Shown here: piece by piece, positions 25,645-33,399 of the stretch
Layout: every line of letters begins with the position of its first letter
Position numbering within the stretch: position 1 is the stretch's first letter
NCBI RefSeq assembly: GCF_013410655.1
Contig: NZ_JACCFP010000001.1
Coordinates: 3,867,501-3,931,500, forward strand
Reading direction: 5' to 3'
DNA: 64,000 nucleotides
Source of the DNA: Nocardioides thalensis
Lineage (GTDB): Bacteria > Actinomycetota > Actinomycetes > Propionibacteriales > Nocardioidaceae
Position numbers and translations under genes: made by a program
The notes under the pieces: generated by a model
Told to the model about the DNA's origin: nothing
Seen by the model: only the letters and a program-made list of their open reading frames with translations
The model's database searches: none

Positions 25645-26516
25645 TGAGCGACCAGACGTTCCGCCCCCGCCGCTCGGTCCTCTACATGCCCAGCTCCAAC
25701 GAGCGGGCACTGGAGAAGGCCAAGACCCTCCCCGTCGACGCGCTGATCCTCGACCTCGAGGACGCCGTCGCCCCCGACGCGAAGCCGCAGGCGCGCGTCA
25801 ACGCGGCGGCCGCGGTCACGAGCGGGGAGTACGGCGCCAAGGAGCTCACGATCCGCGTCAACGGCGCGGACACCGAGTGGCACCACGACGACCTGAAGGC
25901 AGCGGCCGAGGCCGGTCCCGACGCGATCGTCGTGCCGAAGGTCAACTCGGCCGACGCCGTGCTCAGCCTGGTCGACGCGTTCGACGCCGCGGGCGTGCCC
26001 GACACCACCAAGCTCTGGGCGATGATCGAGTCGCCGTACGCCATCCTCCACGCGGAGGAGATCGCCGCCGCCTCCGACCGGCTCAATGTGCTGGTGCTCG
26101 GCACCAACGACCTGGTCAAGGAGCTGTACGTCGAGCACGTCCCAGGTCGCACCAACCTGGTGACCGGCCTGCAACTGGCCGTGCTCGCGGCCCGCGCGAC
26201 CGGCAAGGTCGTGCTCGACGGGGTCTACAACGACGTCAAGGACGTCGACGGCTACCTCGCCGAGGTCGAGCAGGGCCGGGCGTTCGGCTTCGACGGCAAG
26301 ACGATCATCCACCCCGGCCAGATCGAGGGCGCCAACGCCGGCTTCGCCCCGAGCGCCGAGGCGGTCGAGAACGCCCGCGGCCTCATCCAGGCGTGGGAGG
26401 ACGGGAAGGGCGCCGGCGTGGTGACCTACAACGGCCGGATGGTCGAGAACCTGCACGTCGAGTCCGCGGAGCGCACGCTCTCCATCGCGGAGGCGATCTC
26501 GAAGCTCGAGGACTGA
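25644..26516 (+). CDS. CoA ester lyase (CitE/malyl-CoA thioesterase-like)
   Basis: A 290-residue CitE-type CoA-ester lyase or thioesterase. It shows RRSVLYMPSSNERALEKA (CoA-binding start), LILDLEDAVAPDAK (metal-binding), AIVVPKVNSADAV, LWAMIESPYAILHAEEI, LGTNDLVKEL and the C-terminal GFDGKTIIHPGQIEGAN. In related organisms a lyase plus thioesterase pair converts methylmalyl-CoA and malyl-CoA in C3/C4 acyl assimilation. It is translationally coupled to the upstream lyase and followed by a clear terminator. Which of the two proteins carries lyase and which thioesterase activity cannot be told here. Confidence 0.88.
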   Translation: MSDQTFRPRRSVLYMPSSNERALEKAKTLPVDALILDLEDAVAPDAKPQARVNAAAAVTSGEYGAKELTIRVNGADTEWHHDDLKAAAEAGPDAIVVPKVNSADAVLSLVDAFDAAGVPDTTKLWAMIESPYAILHAEEIAAASDRLNVLVLGTNDLVKELYVEHVPGRTNLVTGLQLAVLAARATGKVVLDGVYNDVKDVDGYLAEVEQGRAFGFDGKTIIHPGQIEGANAGFAPSAEAVENARGLIQAWEDGKGAGVVTYNGRMVENLHVESAERTLSIAEAISKLED

Positions 26517-26531
26517 CTGCTCGTAGAGAGA

Positions 26532-26563
26532 GGCCGCACCGACACACCGGTGCGGCCCTCTTT
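26532..26563 (+). terminator. Hairpin terminator after CoA-ester lyase operon
   Basis: Perfect 10-bp arms GGCCGCACCG and CGGTGCGGCC flank a 6-nt loop, followed by CTCTTT. It starts 15 bp after the stop codon and ends directly before the padR operator dyad. Confidence 0.85.
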
Positions 26564-26600
26564 GCCGCACACTATTGCGTGAAGCGTAGTAGTGTGCGGC
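26564..26600 (+). promoter_or_regulatory. PadR operator: 11-bp inverted repeat before padR-like gene
   Basis: GCCGCACACTA (26564-26574) and TAGTGTGCGGC (26590-26600) are perfect inverted arms around a 15-bp centre. The right arm ends two bases before the padR-like ATG. Dyads with ACACTA/TAGTGT-like arms are typical PadR operators, so autoregulation is expected; the site should cover the promoter. Confidence 0.8.
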
Positions 26601-26602
26601 GC

Positions 26603-26938
26603 ATGGACACCACCCAGCTGCTCCGCGGGGTGCTCGACCTCGCGGTCCTCGCCGTCGTCGAGCGGGAGGACGGCTACGGCTACGACGTGCTCCGCCGGCT
26701 CCGCAACGGCGGCCTGGCCGAGGTCGGCGACGCGTCGGTCTACGGCACGCTGCGCCGGCTCTACGCCGCCGGCGCGCTCACGTCGTACGTCGTGCCCTCC
26801 GAGGAAGGCCCCCACCGCAAGTACTACGGCATCACGCCGGCAGGGCGTGACCAGCTCGAGTCCCAGGCCAAGGACTGGGCGGCGTTCAGCGCCGCCGTCT
26901 CCGGCCTCCTTCCCCACACGTCAGGAGCACGCGCATGA
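26603..26938 (+). CDS. PadR family transcriptional regulator
   Basis: A 111-residue PadR-type winged-helix repressor (short PadR-s2 class). It starts MDTTQLLRGVLDLAVLAVVE, with the winged helix in DGYGYDVLRRLRNGGLAEV and VYGTLRRLYAAGALTSY, and ends in a short dimerisation helix. It is coupled to the HAAS membrane protein by a 4-bp ATGA overlap, a very common PadR-HAAS pairing. The perfect dyad just upstream of the start is the likely autoregulatory operator. Confidence 0.93.
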   Translation: MDTTQLLRGVLDLAVLAVVEREDGYGYDVLRRLRNGGLAEVGDASVYGTLRRLYAAGALTSYVVPSEEGPHRKYYGITPAGRDQLESQAKDWAAFSAAVSGLLPHTSGARA

Positions 26939-28005
26939 CCACCGAGCCCAACGACACGCAGGTCCTCGTCCGCCCCGAGGTCGCGACGTTCGTCGAGGAG
27001 GTCCGGGCGCGGCTAGCGGACCTCGACGCCGACGACCGCGACGAGCTGCTCGGCGGGCTCGAGGCCGACCTCTCCGACCAGCTGGCCGACGGCACGCCGC
27101 TCGGAGACCCAGCGGCGTACGCCGCCGAGCTGCGTGCGGCGGCCGGACTGCCTGCGCGCCGGCGATCGGTCACCGGCGACCTGCCCCGCACGGTCGGCGG
27201 GATCCTCGACGCGGCCCGTGCCTGGTTCCTCGGGCTCGTGGGGCGACCCGGCCTACGTCCCGCCTGGGACGTGGTCGTCGCACTCCGGCCGGCGTGGTGG
27301 GTGGCGCGGGCCTGGATCGCCGTGACTGCGCTCGACATCGCCACCGGGGGCTGGGAGGAGATCAGCGTCGTCCCGTCCCTCGGCGTGCCCGGAGTCGGCG
27401 AGGTGGTGCTGGTCGCGGCCGTCGTCATGAGCACGCTGGTCGGGCTGGGCCGGCTCTGGCCAGGCTCCGGCCCCGAGCGGAGCACGGCCTCCCGGATCTC
27501 CCTGCTCCTCGTCAACGCCGTGGCCGTGCTGGCGCCGATGACGTGGAGCCTGCCCTACCCGGCGTACGTCGGCTACGGCTTCGACTACTACGACGACTAC
27601 GGGGCGGGATACAACGACGCCCAGCGGGAGAACAAGGGCCTTCGGCTCGACGGCGATCCGGTCCGCAACGTGTTCGCCTACGACCTCCAGGGCAGGCCGC
27701 TGCCCGGCGTACAGCTCGTCGACCAGGACGGCGACCTGCTGGCCGCCGGACCGGGCTCGAACGCCCGCGGTCGCGGCGAGGGCCGCGTGGTCGGCTGCCC
27801 GGCGTTCAACGGCCGCACAGCGGTCTACAACGTCTTCCCCTTGGCTGAGACCCGGCTCCGGCGCGGCACCTGCGAGAGCGAGGACGCCGGCTCCGACGCG
27901 GCGTTCCCCGAGTTCCCCCTCGCTTCGCTGCCGCCCGTGACCAACCGCCCCGGCGACGGTGCCCCCACCGTGCTCGGCAGGACATCGCGGTCCCGCGACC
28001 AGTGA
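26935..28005 (+). CDS. HAAS/DUF1700-type signalling membrane protein
   Basis: A 356-residue membrane protein. The N-terminal ~75 residues form the HAAS helical domain (VATFVEEVRARLADLDADDR, then DELLGGLEADLSDQLAD), which typically follows PadR regulators. About four hydrophobic segments follow in residues ~130-205. The C-terminal extracytoplasmic part has an acidic Tyr-rich stretch (GFDYYDDYGAGYNDAQ) and a beta-rich domain. PadR-HAAS modules are thought to sense membrane or envelope states; the output here is unknown. The gene ends just before the intergenic repeat at 28014-28109. Confidence 0.8.
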   Translation: MTTEPNDTQVLVRPEVATFVEEVRARLADLDADDRDELLGGLEADLSDQLADGTPLGDPAAYAAELRAAAGLPARRRSVTGDLPRTVGGILDAARAWFLGLVGRPGLRPAWDVVVALRPAWWVARAWIAVTALDIATGGWEEISVVPSLGVPGVGEVVLVAAVVMSTLVGLGRLWPGSGPERSTASRISLLLVNAVAVLAPMTWSLPYPAYVGYGFDYYDDYGAGYNDAQRENKGLRLDGDPVRNVFAYDLQGRPLPGVQLVDQDGDLLAAGPGSNARGRGEGRVVGCPAFNGRTAVYNVFPLAETRLRRGTCESEDAGSDAAFPEFPLASLPPVTNRPGDGAPTVLGRTSRSRDQ

Positions 28006-28013
28006 CCAGGGTG

Positions 28014-28109
28014 CCGAGTCGGCTCGTGATCACGGGCCGACTCGACACTCCTCAGGCGTGAAGACGCGCCGACTCGGCACTCCTCAGGCGTGAAGACGGG
28101 CCGACTCGG
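28014..28109. repeat. Symmetric intergenic repeat, CCGAGTCGG/TGATCA family, copy 2
   Basis: A palindromic head at 28014-28044 has CCGAGTCGG and CCGACTCG flanking TGATCA. Two 32-bp direct units follow at 28036-28067 and 28068-28099, each containing CTCCTCAGGCGTGAAGACG and differing at 2 positions. A third partial CCGACTCGG follows. The same arms, TGATCA centre and CTCAGGCGTG-type filler occur at 2840-2968. It lies between two genes on the same strand, so it is not simply a convergent-gene terminator. Confidence 0.82.
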
Positions 28110-28164
28110 GGCATTTGACGCGCCGGTTTCTGCCGGCTCGGGCCGCCCCCGTACGGTCGCTCCC

Positions 28165-29634
28165 ATGACCGACCTGCTGATCCGCGGCGCCCGCGTGGTG
28201 GCGCTGGGCCCGGGGGCCGAGGCGCCGGACGCGCCGGTCGACGTGTTGGTCCGGGACGGCCGGATCGTGGAGGTCGGCGCGGGCATCGAGCGACCCGCCG
28301 GCACGGAGGAGTACGACGCCGCGGGCCGCTGGGTGATGCCGGGCCTGTGGGACGCCCACGTGCACCTGGGCCAGTGGACGTTGTCGCGCCAGCGGCTCGA
28401 CACCAGCGGGGTGCGCTCGTCCGAGGACCTGGTCGCCCTGGTCGCCGAGCAGGTGTCGGCGCGGCCGGGCGACCCGGTCGTCGGCTGGGGTCACCGCCCC
28501 GGCGGCTGGAGCAGCCACGGCAGCGTGGCCGACCTCGACGCGGTCTCCGGCGTCACGCCGGTGGTGCTGGTCGCCGGCGACGCTCACCACGCCTGGCTCA
28601 ACAGCGCCGCCCAGGCCGCGCTCGATCTTGCGGTCCGTGACGACGTCGTGCGCGAGGAGGAGTGGTTCGCGGCCTACGACCGGCTCGCGAGGCTCGACGG
28701 CGACGGTGCGGGGCCGCAGGCCTACCGCGGTGCGCTGGAGGATGCTGCCGCTCTCGGCGTGGTCGGGCTCGTCGACCTGGAGTTCACCGGCGGGGTGCCT
28801 GCCTGGCAGGAGCGGTGGGCGCAGGGCTGCGACCTGCTCCGGATCCGCGCCGCGATCTATCCCGAGGGCTTCGCCGACATCGAGGAGCCGGCGTTCCGCA
28901 CCGGCGACGCGCTCCTGCCGGGCGAGGACCGGCTCACCATGGGGCCGCTCAAGATCATCAGCGACGGGTCGCTCAACACCCGCACTGCCTGGTGCCACCA
29001 CCCCTACGCCACCGGCGCCGACCCGCACCACCCGCGGGGCGCGCCCAACCTCGACGAGGCCGAGCTGCGCGCCCACCTCGCCCGCGCTCACGACCTCGGG
29101 ATCGAGGTCGCGACGCACGCGATCGGCGACGCCGCGGTCGGCAGGGCGCTGGCGGCGTACGTCGAGACGGGCGCGCGCGGCTCCGTCGAGCACGTCCAGC
29201 TCGTAGCCCGCGACGACGTGGCGACGATGGCCCGGCTCGGGCTGCGCGCGAGCGTCCAGCCCCACCACCTCGTCGACGACCGCGACCTCACCGAGACGGT
29301 CTGGCCGGGCCACGCCGAGCGCGCCTTCGCGTTCCGCTGGCTGCTCGACGCAGGTGTCCCACTCACGCTCGGGTCGGACGCCCCGGTCTCACCGCTGGAC
29401 CCGTGGCTCGCCGTCGACGCGGCCGTGCGCCGCACCGGCGACGACCGGCCCGCCTGGCACCCCGAGCAGGCGCTCACGCGGCAGGAGGCGCTCGCGGCGT
29501 CGGTCGACGGGCAGCGCCTCGTGCCCGGGGCGCGGGGAGACCTGGTGCTGCTGGACGACGACCCGCTGACCACGATCCGGCCGGGCGTCGCGCTGACCGT
29601 GGTGGCCGGCGGGGTCGTGCACGACGCCCGCTGA
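28165..29634 (+). CDS. Amidohydrolase family protein (YtcJ-like, amidohydrolase 3)
   Basis: A 489-residue metal-dependent hydrolase of the amidohydrolase superfamily, subgroup 3. Motifs are VMPGLWDAHVHLGQW (first metal HxH), GDGAGPQAYRGALED, GPLKIISDGSLNTRTAW (Lys/Ser region), IEVATHAIGDAAVGRAL (metal His), SVEHVQLVARDD (metal His) and LGSDAPVSPLDPW (catalytic Asp). The protein is cytoplasmic. The substrate may be an N-acyl amino acid, an imidazolone or another C-N bond compound and is not deducible. ATG at 28165 begins a stand-alone gene downstream of the intergenic repeat. Confidence 0.9.
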   Translation: MTDLLIRGARVVALGPGAEAPDAPVDVLVRDGRIVEVGAGIERPAGTEEYDAAGRWVMPGLWDAHVHLGQWTLSRQRLDTSGVRSSEDLVALVAEQVSARPGDPVVGWGHRPGGWSSHGSVADLDAVSGVTPVVLVAGDAHHAWLNSAAQAALDLAVRDDVVREEEWFAAYDRLARLDGDGAGPQAYRGALEDAAALGVVGLVDLEFTGGVPAWQERWAQGCDLLRIRAAIYPEGFADIEEPAFRTGDALLPGEDRLTMGPLKIISDGSLNTRTAWCHHPYATGADPHHPRGAPNLDEAELRAHLARAHDLGIEVATHAIGDAAVGRALAAYVETGARGSVEHVQLVARDDVATMARLGLRASVQPHHLVDDRDLTETVWPGHAERAFAFRWLLDAGVPLTLGSDAPVSPLDPWLAVDAAVRRTGDDRPAWHPEQALTRQEALAASVDGQRLVPGARGDLVLLDDDPLTTIRPGVALTVVAGGVVHDAR

Positions 29635-29647
29635 CCGCCTCGGGCGG

Positions 29648-30142
29648 TCAGCCGTCGTTGCCGACCTGCTTGGCCACGTCGGCGGGAGTCACGTCGACAG
29701 TGCTCGGGTCGGCGGCCGCGTCGATGTCGGTCACGGGCTTCGTCGCGTCCTTCGCGGCGTCCTTCTTCTTCGCCACGGGGGCCGGGTCGAGGCCGAGCTC
29801 CTCGGTCACGTTGACGGGTTCGGTCGATGCCTTCCTCGCGGGGGCCTTCTTGGCGGCCGGCTTCTTCGCGGTCGCCTTCTTGGTGGCCTCCTTCTTGGCC
29901 GGGGCCTTCTTCGCGGCCGGCTTCTTCGCCGGGGCCTTCTTAGCAGGCGTCTTCTTCGCGGGCGCTTCGTCAGGGGTCCCGGGGTCAGTCTTCTCGTCCG
30001 GCACGGGGTCCGACTTCCCCCCGACCAGCGAGGTGACGGCATCGCGCGCGATCCCCACCGCCGACCCGGCGACGGTGGCCGGAGCCTTCAGCGTCTCGAC
30101 GGCGACGTCCTTGACCTTGCCCAGCGGGTTCTTGCGAGCCAC
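29648..30142 (-). CDS. Histone-H1-like Lys/Ala/Pro-rich protein
   Basis: A 164-residue protein with a short N-terminal amphipathic region (ARKNPLGKVKDVAVETLKAP) and a central run of ~50 residues made of KKAPAKKPAAKK-type repeats, like the tails of bacterial histone-H1-like and mycobacterial HupB proteins. The C-terminal ~55 residues are more acidic. GTG at 30142 is preceded by GAGGA at 8 nt. The repeats should bind DNA or RNA nonspecifically; nucleoid or stress protection is a plausible role. No folded domain is recognised. Confidence 0.75.
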   Translation of the reverse strand: MARKNPLGKVKDVAVETLKAPATVAGSAVGIARDAVTSLVGGKSDPVPDEKTDPGTPDEAPAKKTPAKKAPAKKPAAKKAPAKKEATKKATAKKPAAKKAPARKASTEPVNVTEELGLDPAPVAKKKDAAKDATKPVTDIDAAADPSTVDVTPADVAKQVGNDG

Positions 30143-30256
30143 GAGTGTTGTCCTCACTGCGAGAGAGAATCGGATCGGACCGAGCGGGCGTGCCGACCGG
30201 TCGTTGTTCGTCCCGGTACCCGATCTCCGCGGCCGCACGCGCCAGTGAGAGACGGG

Positions 30257-31135
30257 TTACGCGACCAGCTCGGCGAGCGCCTCGGCGGCGACCTGCTGCT
30301 CCTTGGGATAGGGGTGCCACTGGGCCGCGTCTCCGGCGGGATGCATGCCCGCGACCCACGGGTCGTCGGCACAGAAGTGGTGTCCCTCGGTCAGCTCGTA
30401 GAGGTCGAGGAACTCCACCCCCGCCTCGGCGGCGGCGCGCTCCTGTGCCTCCACCAGGAGGATGTTGACGCGCTCGGCCAACTCGGTGTCACCCTCCGCG
30501 ATCGGGAACTGACGGCAACTCTCGTCGGAGGCGAACTGGGGATAGCCGACGAAGACGACGCGCGCCTGCGGCGCCTCCTCGGTGATCGCGGCGAGGACGT
30601 CGATGATCCGCTCCTCCATGCGGTCGATGCGAGCCGCGAAGCTGTCGTCACCGTCCCCCGCGTCTCGGTCCGTGCACGGCGCACCGTCGCGCTCCTTCGG
30701 TGTGAGCTCTTGCGCGCAACTCACGACGAGGCTCGGGAAGATCTCCTCGTCGTTGGCCCCGATGCTGATCGTGACCAGCGCGGTGTGCTCGGTCAGCGCG
30801 TCGATTTGAGGATCCATCCGCTCGCGTAGCGTCGTCGTCTGCTGCTTGAGATGGATCGATTCCGTCTTCGCGCCGCCGCACGAGACGTCTGTCAGCTCCA
30901 GTCCGAGCTCCTTCTCCAGCAGATGCGGGTAGTTGCCGATGGACTGCAGGCAGCCGTTGGTCTCGCTTTCGTAGGGCGCAAAGGCCGCAGCCGTGTACGA
31001 GTCGCCCATCGCGACGTACCGGTCCCCGGGGCTGACCGGCAGGTGGTCCGGGAGCGGCTCGGGGTCGGGTGCGTCCTCGCACGCCGCCAGGAGCGCGACA
31101 GCCGCGAGCAGGCCGGGGAGCACCGACGAACGCAT
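30257..31135 (-). CDS. SGNH/GDSL hydrolase lipoprotein, paralogue 1
   Basis: A 292-residue esterase or lipase-like SGNH hydrolase anchored as a lipoprotein (lipobox LAAC, Cys19). Block I is YVAMGDSYTAAA (nucleophile Ser), the Gly of block II is in VSCGGAKTESI, block III is SIGANDEEIF (Asn), and block V is WVAGMHPAGD (catalytic Asp/His end). Four Cys besides the lipobox may form disulfides. ATG at 31135 is the family-consistent start, although the frame opens earlier. It lies directly downstream of a close paralogue with matching upstream sequence, so it arose by tandem duplication. Substrate unknown, possibly an acyl ester of the envelope. Confidence 0.9.
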   Translation of the reverse strand: MRSSVLPGLLAAVALLAACEDAPDPEPLPDHLPVSPGDRYVAMGDSYTAAAFAPYESETNGCLQSIGNYPHLLEKELGLELTDVSCGGAKTESIHLKQQTTTLRERMDPQIDALTEHTALVTISIGANDEEIFPSLVVSCAQELTPKERDGAPCTDRDAGDGDDSFAARIDRMEERIIDVLAAITEEAPQARVVFVGYPQFASDESCRQFPIAEGDTELAERVNILLVEAQERAAAEAGVEFLDLYELTEGHHFCADDPWVAGMHPAGDAAQWHPYPKEQQVAAEALAELVA

Positions 31136-31195
31136 GCGCCCATCCTGCCGGGACATCCTTGCCGTTCGCTGAGGAAGCACCGACGAAGGCAGGGG

Positions 31196-32074
31196 CTACG
31201 ACACCAGCTCGGCCAGCGCCTCGGCAGCGACCTGCTGCTCCTTGAGGTAGGGGTGATAGGTGATCGCCGGAGCGGTCGGGTGCAGGCCGGCCACCCAGGG
31301 GTCGTCGGCGCAGAAGTGGTGGCCCTCGGTCAGCTCGTAGAGGTCGAGGAACTCGACCCCCGCCTCGGCGGCCGCGCGCTCCTGGGCGAGCACCAGCAGC
31401 TCGTTGACGCGCTGGGCGAACTCCACGTCCCCCGCCCCGATCGGGAACTGCGCGCACCGCTCGTCCGGGGCGAACTGGGGATAGCCGACGAAGACGACCC
31501 GCGCCTCCGGCGCCTCCGCGGTGATCCCGGCGAGCACGTCCACGATCCGCTCCTCCATCCGGTCGATCCGCGCCTCGACGCTCAGTTCCCCGCCGGCGGC
31601 ATCGGCCTCCGTGCACGGCGCACCCTCGGGATCGGTCGCTCGTTGCACGCAGAAGCGGATCAGGTCGCCGTAGATCCGCTCGTCGTTGGCGCCGATCGAG
31701 ATCGTCACCAGGTCGGTCGCCTCGGTCAGCGCGTCGATCTGCGGGTCGAGCTGGGCGTTCTTGTAGGTGACCTGCCCCTGCTCGATCGATGCGGTGATCG
31801 CCCCACCGCACGAGACGTCCTCGAGCTCGAGGTCGAGCTCGGCGGCGAGCAGGTGCGGGTAGTTGTTCGTCGACTGGGTGCAGCCGGTCGACTCGTCGTC
31901 GGTCGGCCCGATCCTGGGCGCCGCGGTGTAGGAGTCGCCCATCGCGACGTACCGGTCGCCGGCGCGCACCGGCTCCTCTGCCCGCAGCGGCGGCTCGTCC
32001 GCCTTCTCGCCCTTGCAGCCGGCGAGCAGCGCAGCGGTCACGAGCAGACCGGGGAGCACCACCGTCGAACGCAT
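31196..32074 (-). CDS. SGNH/GDSL hydrolase lipoprotein, paralogue 2
   Basis: A 292-residue SGNH hydrolase lipoprotein (lipobox LAGC, Cys20), very similar along its length to the adjacent gene. Motifs are YVAMGDSYTAAP, VSCGGAITASI, SIGANDERIY and WVAGLHPTAP. The segments RIDRMEERI and FLDLYELTEGHHFCADDPW are shared word for word with paralogue 1, while the region after GDSYTA has diverged. The 60-bp gap to paralogue 1 contains CGCATGCGCCCATCCTGCCG, repeated upstream of this gene too, so the duplication included the promoter. Both should act outside the membrane. Confidence 0.9.
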   Translation of the reverse strand: MRSTVVLPGLLVTAALLAGCKGEKADEPPLRAEEPVRAGDRYVAMGDSYTAAPRIGPTDDESTGCTQSTNNYPHLLAAELDLELEDVSCGGAITASIEQGQVTYKNAQLDPQIDALTEATDLVTISIGANDERIYGDLIRFCVQRATDPEGAPCTEADAAGGELSVEARIDRMEERIVDVLAGITAEAPEARVVFVGYPQFAPDERCAQFPIGAGDVEFAQRVNELLVLAQERAAAEAGVEFLDLYELTEGHHFCADDPWVAGLHPTAPAITYHPYLKEQQVAAEALAELVS

Positions 32075-32120
32075 GCGCCCATCCTGCCGGGGCTTCCTGG
32101 GCGTTCGCTGAGGAACCGAC

Positions 32121-33299
32121 CTACGCCTCGACGCCGAGAGCGATCGTCAGGGTGAGGACCGTCCGCGGGTCGTCGAGGGCGTCGCCGTACGCCTCGCGCA
32201 GCTGGCCGACGCGGTAGCGCACGGTCTGCGGGTGCACGAACAACGCTTCCGCGACCTCCTCCCGGCGGCCCTGGTGGAGCAGCCAGGCGCGCAGGGTCTC
32301 GACCAGCTTGGCGCGGGTGCTCGCCCGCAGCCCGGCCAGGGGCGCGAGCGCCTGCTCGCGCAGGTCGGCGAGCGCCTCGGCGTCGGCGGTGAGCACGAGC
32401 TCGGGCAGGTGGCTCTCGGTGTCGGCGCCGAGGCCCGCCTCGTGCGCCCGCAGCGCCCGGAGGTACGACGACCGCGCCTCACGCCAGGGCCGCGGCGGAC
32501 CGACGGTCCCGCCACTGCGCGTGGTCTCGCGCACCACTCGGCCGCGCGGCCGGCCGTGCACGTTGGGCACGAGCAGCAACACGGTGCCGTCGAGCTCGGG
32601 GAGGTCGGTCGCCTGGAGGGTCTGACCCGGCAGCGCCTGGAGCAGCCTGCCCGCCTCGCCCTCCGGCACCAGCACCGCGGTCAGCGTCGCCGGCACCTTC
32701 CACTCCGCGCGCTCGGCCAGGCGCAGGATCGTCGCCTCCGGCGCCTGGTCGACGACGTGCGTGGCGATCCGCTCCAGCAGCCGCTGCCGCACCCGGCCGG
32801 CCGTCGCCGACTCGTCGGTGTGGCCCTGCGCGCTGGCTGCGGAGAGCTGGTCGATGTAGGCGAAGACCTGCTCGGCGAACGCGGCGACGGTCTTCGGGTC
32901 GGAGCCGTGATCGACCGCGGTGCGGGACAGCTCACGCCAGGAGATCCGGGCGCCGATGCGGTAGGCCGACAGCAGCGCGTCGATCGTGCGACCGCTGCTC
33001 GCCTCCCCGCGACCGAGCTGGTAGGCGCCGTCGAGCGCCTGGGCCAGGAGCTTGTCGGGGTCGCGGCCGGGCTGGCCGCTCACCATCGCGAGGAACGCCC
33101 CGATCGCGGCCCGCACGGCGTTGCGGATGACGACGCCCATCTCCTCGTTGAGGGCGTTCTCATAGCTCGGCACCTCGTCGACGATCGCCGCGACGACGTC
33201 CTCGGCCAGCTGCGGCAGCCGCGGTCGCAGGTCGCCCTCGACCGTCGGCGGCAGCACGACGCCGTCCGACGCCACCGCGCGTCGCCCTCGCACCGCCAT
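32121..33299 (-). CDS. PucR-type helix-turn-helix transcriptional regulator
   Basis: A 392-residue regulator with the PucR C-terminal helix-turn-helix: RAWLLHQGRREEVAEALFVH, then PQTVRYRVGQLREAYGDALD and TLTIALG. The N-terminal ~200 residues are helical (PQLAEDVVAAIVDEVPSYEN, then YIDQLSAASAQGHTDE), the middle is a GGDEF-like remnant seen in CdaR/PucR regulators. ATG at 33299 has AGGAGG five bases upstream. It is divergent from the ferredoxin reductase and acyl desaturase genes and most likely controls them. The 100-bp gap holds A/T-rich stretches but no obvious single operator. Confidence 0.9.
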   Translation of the reverse strand: MAVRGRRAVASDGVVLPPTVEGDLRPRLPQLAEDVVAAIVDEVPSYENALNEEMGVVIRNAVRAAIGAFLAMVSGQPGRDPDKLLAQALDGAYQLGRGEASSGRTIDALLSAYRIGARISWRELSRTAVDHGSDPKTVAAFAEQVFAYIDQLSAASAQGHTDESATAGRVRQRLLERIATHVVDQAPEATILRLAERAEWKVPATLTAVLVPEGEAGRLLQALPGQTLQATDLPELDGTVLLLVPNVHGRPRGRVVRETTRSGGTVGPPRPWREARSSYLRALRAHEAGLGADTESHLPELVLTADAEALADLREQALAPLAGLRASTRAKLVETLRAWLLHQGRREEVAEALFVHPQTVRYRVGQLREAYGDALDDPRTVLTLTIALGVEA

Positions 33300-33399
33300 G
33301 CCAGCCTCCTGGAAAGATTGTGCGCCGCGAACAAAATCGGCAGCCCGATTCACCGGTGCTGGTCATGATCTTAGCGCCACGGACGGGCACGCTGGATGT

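Noticed and set aside
29806..30042. Arg/Pro-rich alternative frame inside the histone-like gene
   Set aside because: It is the shifted reading of the Lys/Ala/Pro repeats and has no ribosome site; the frame with the KKAPAKKP pattern is the natural one.
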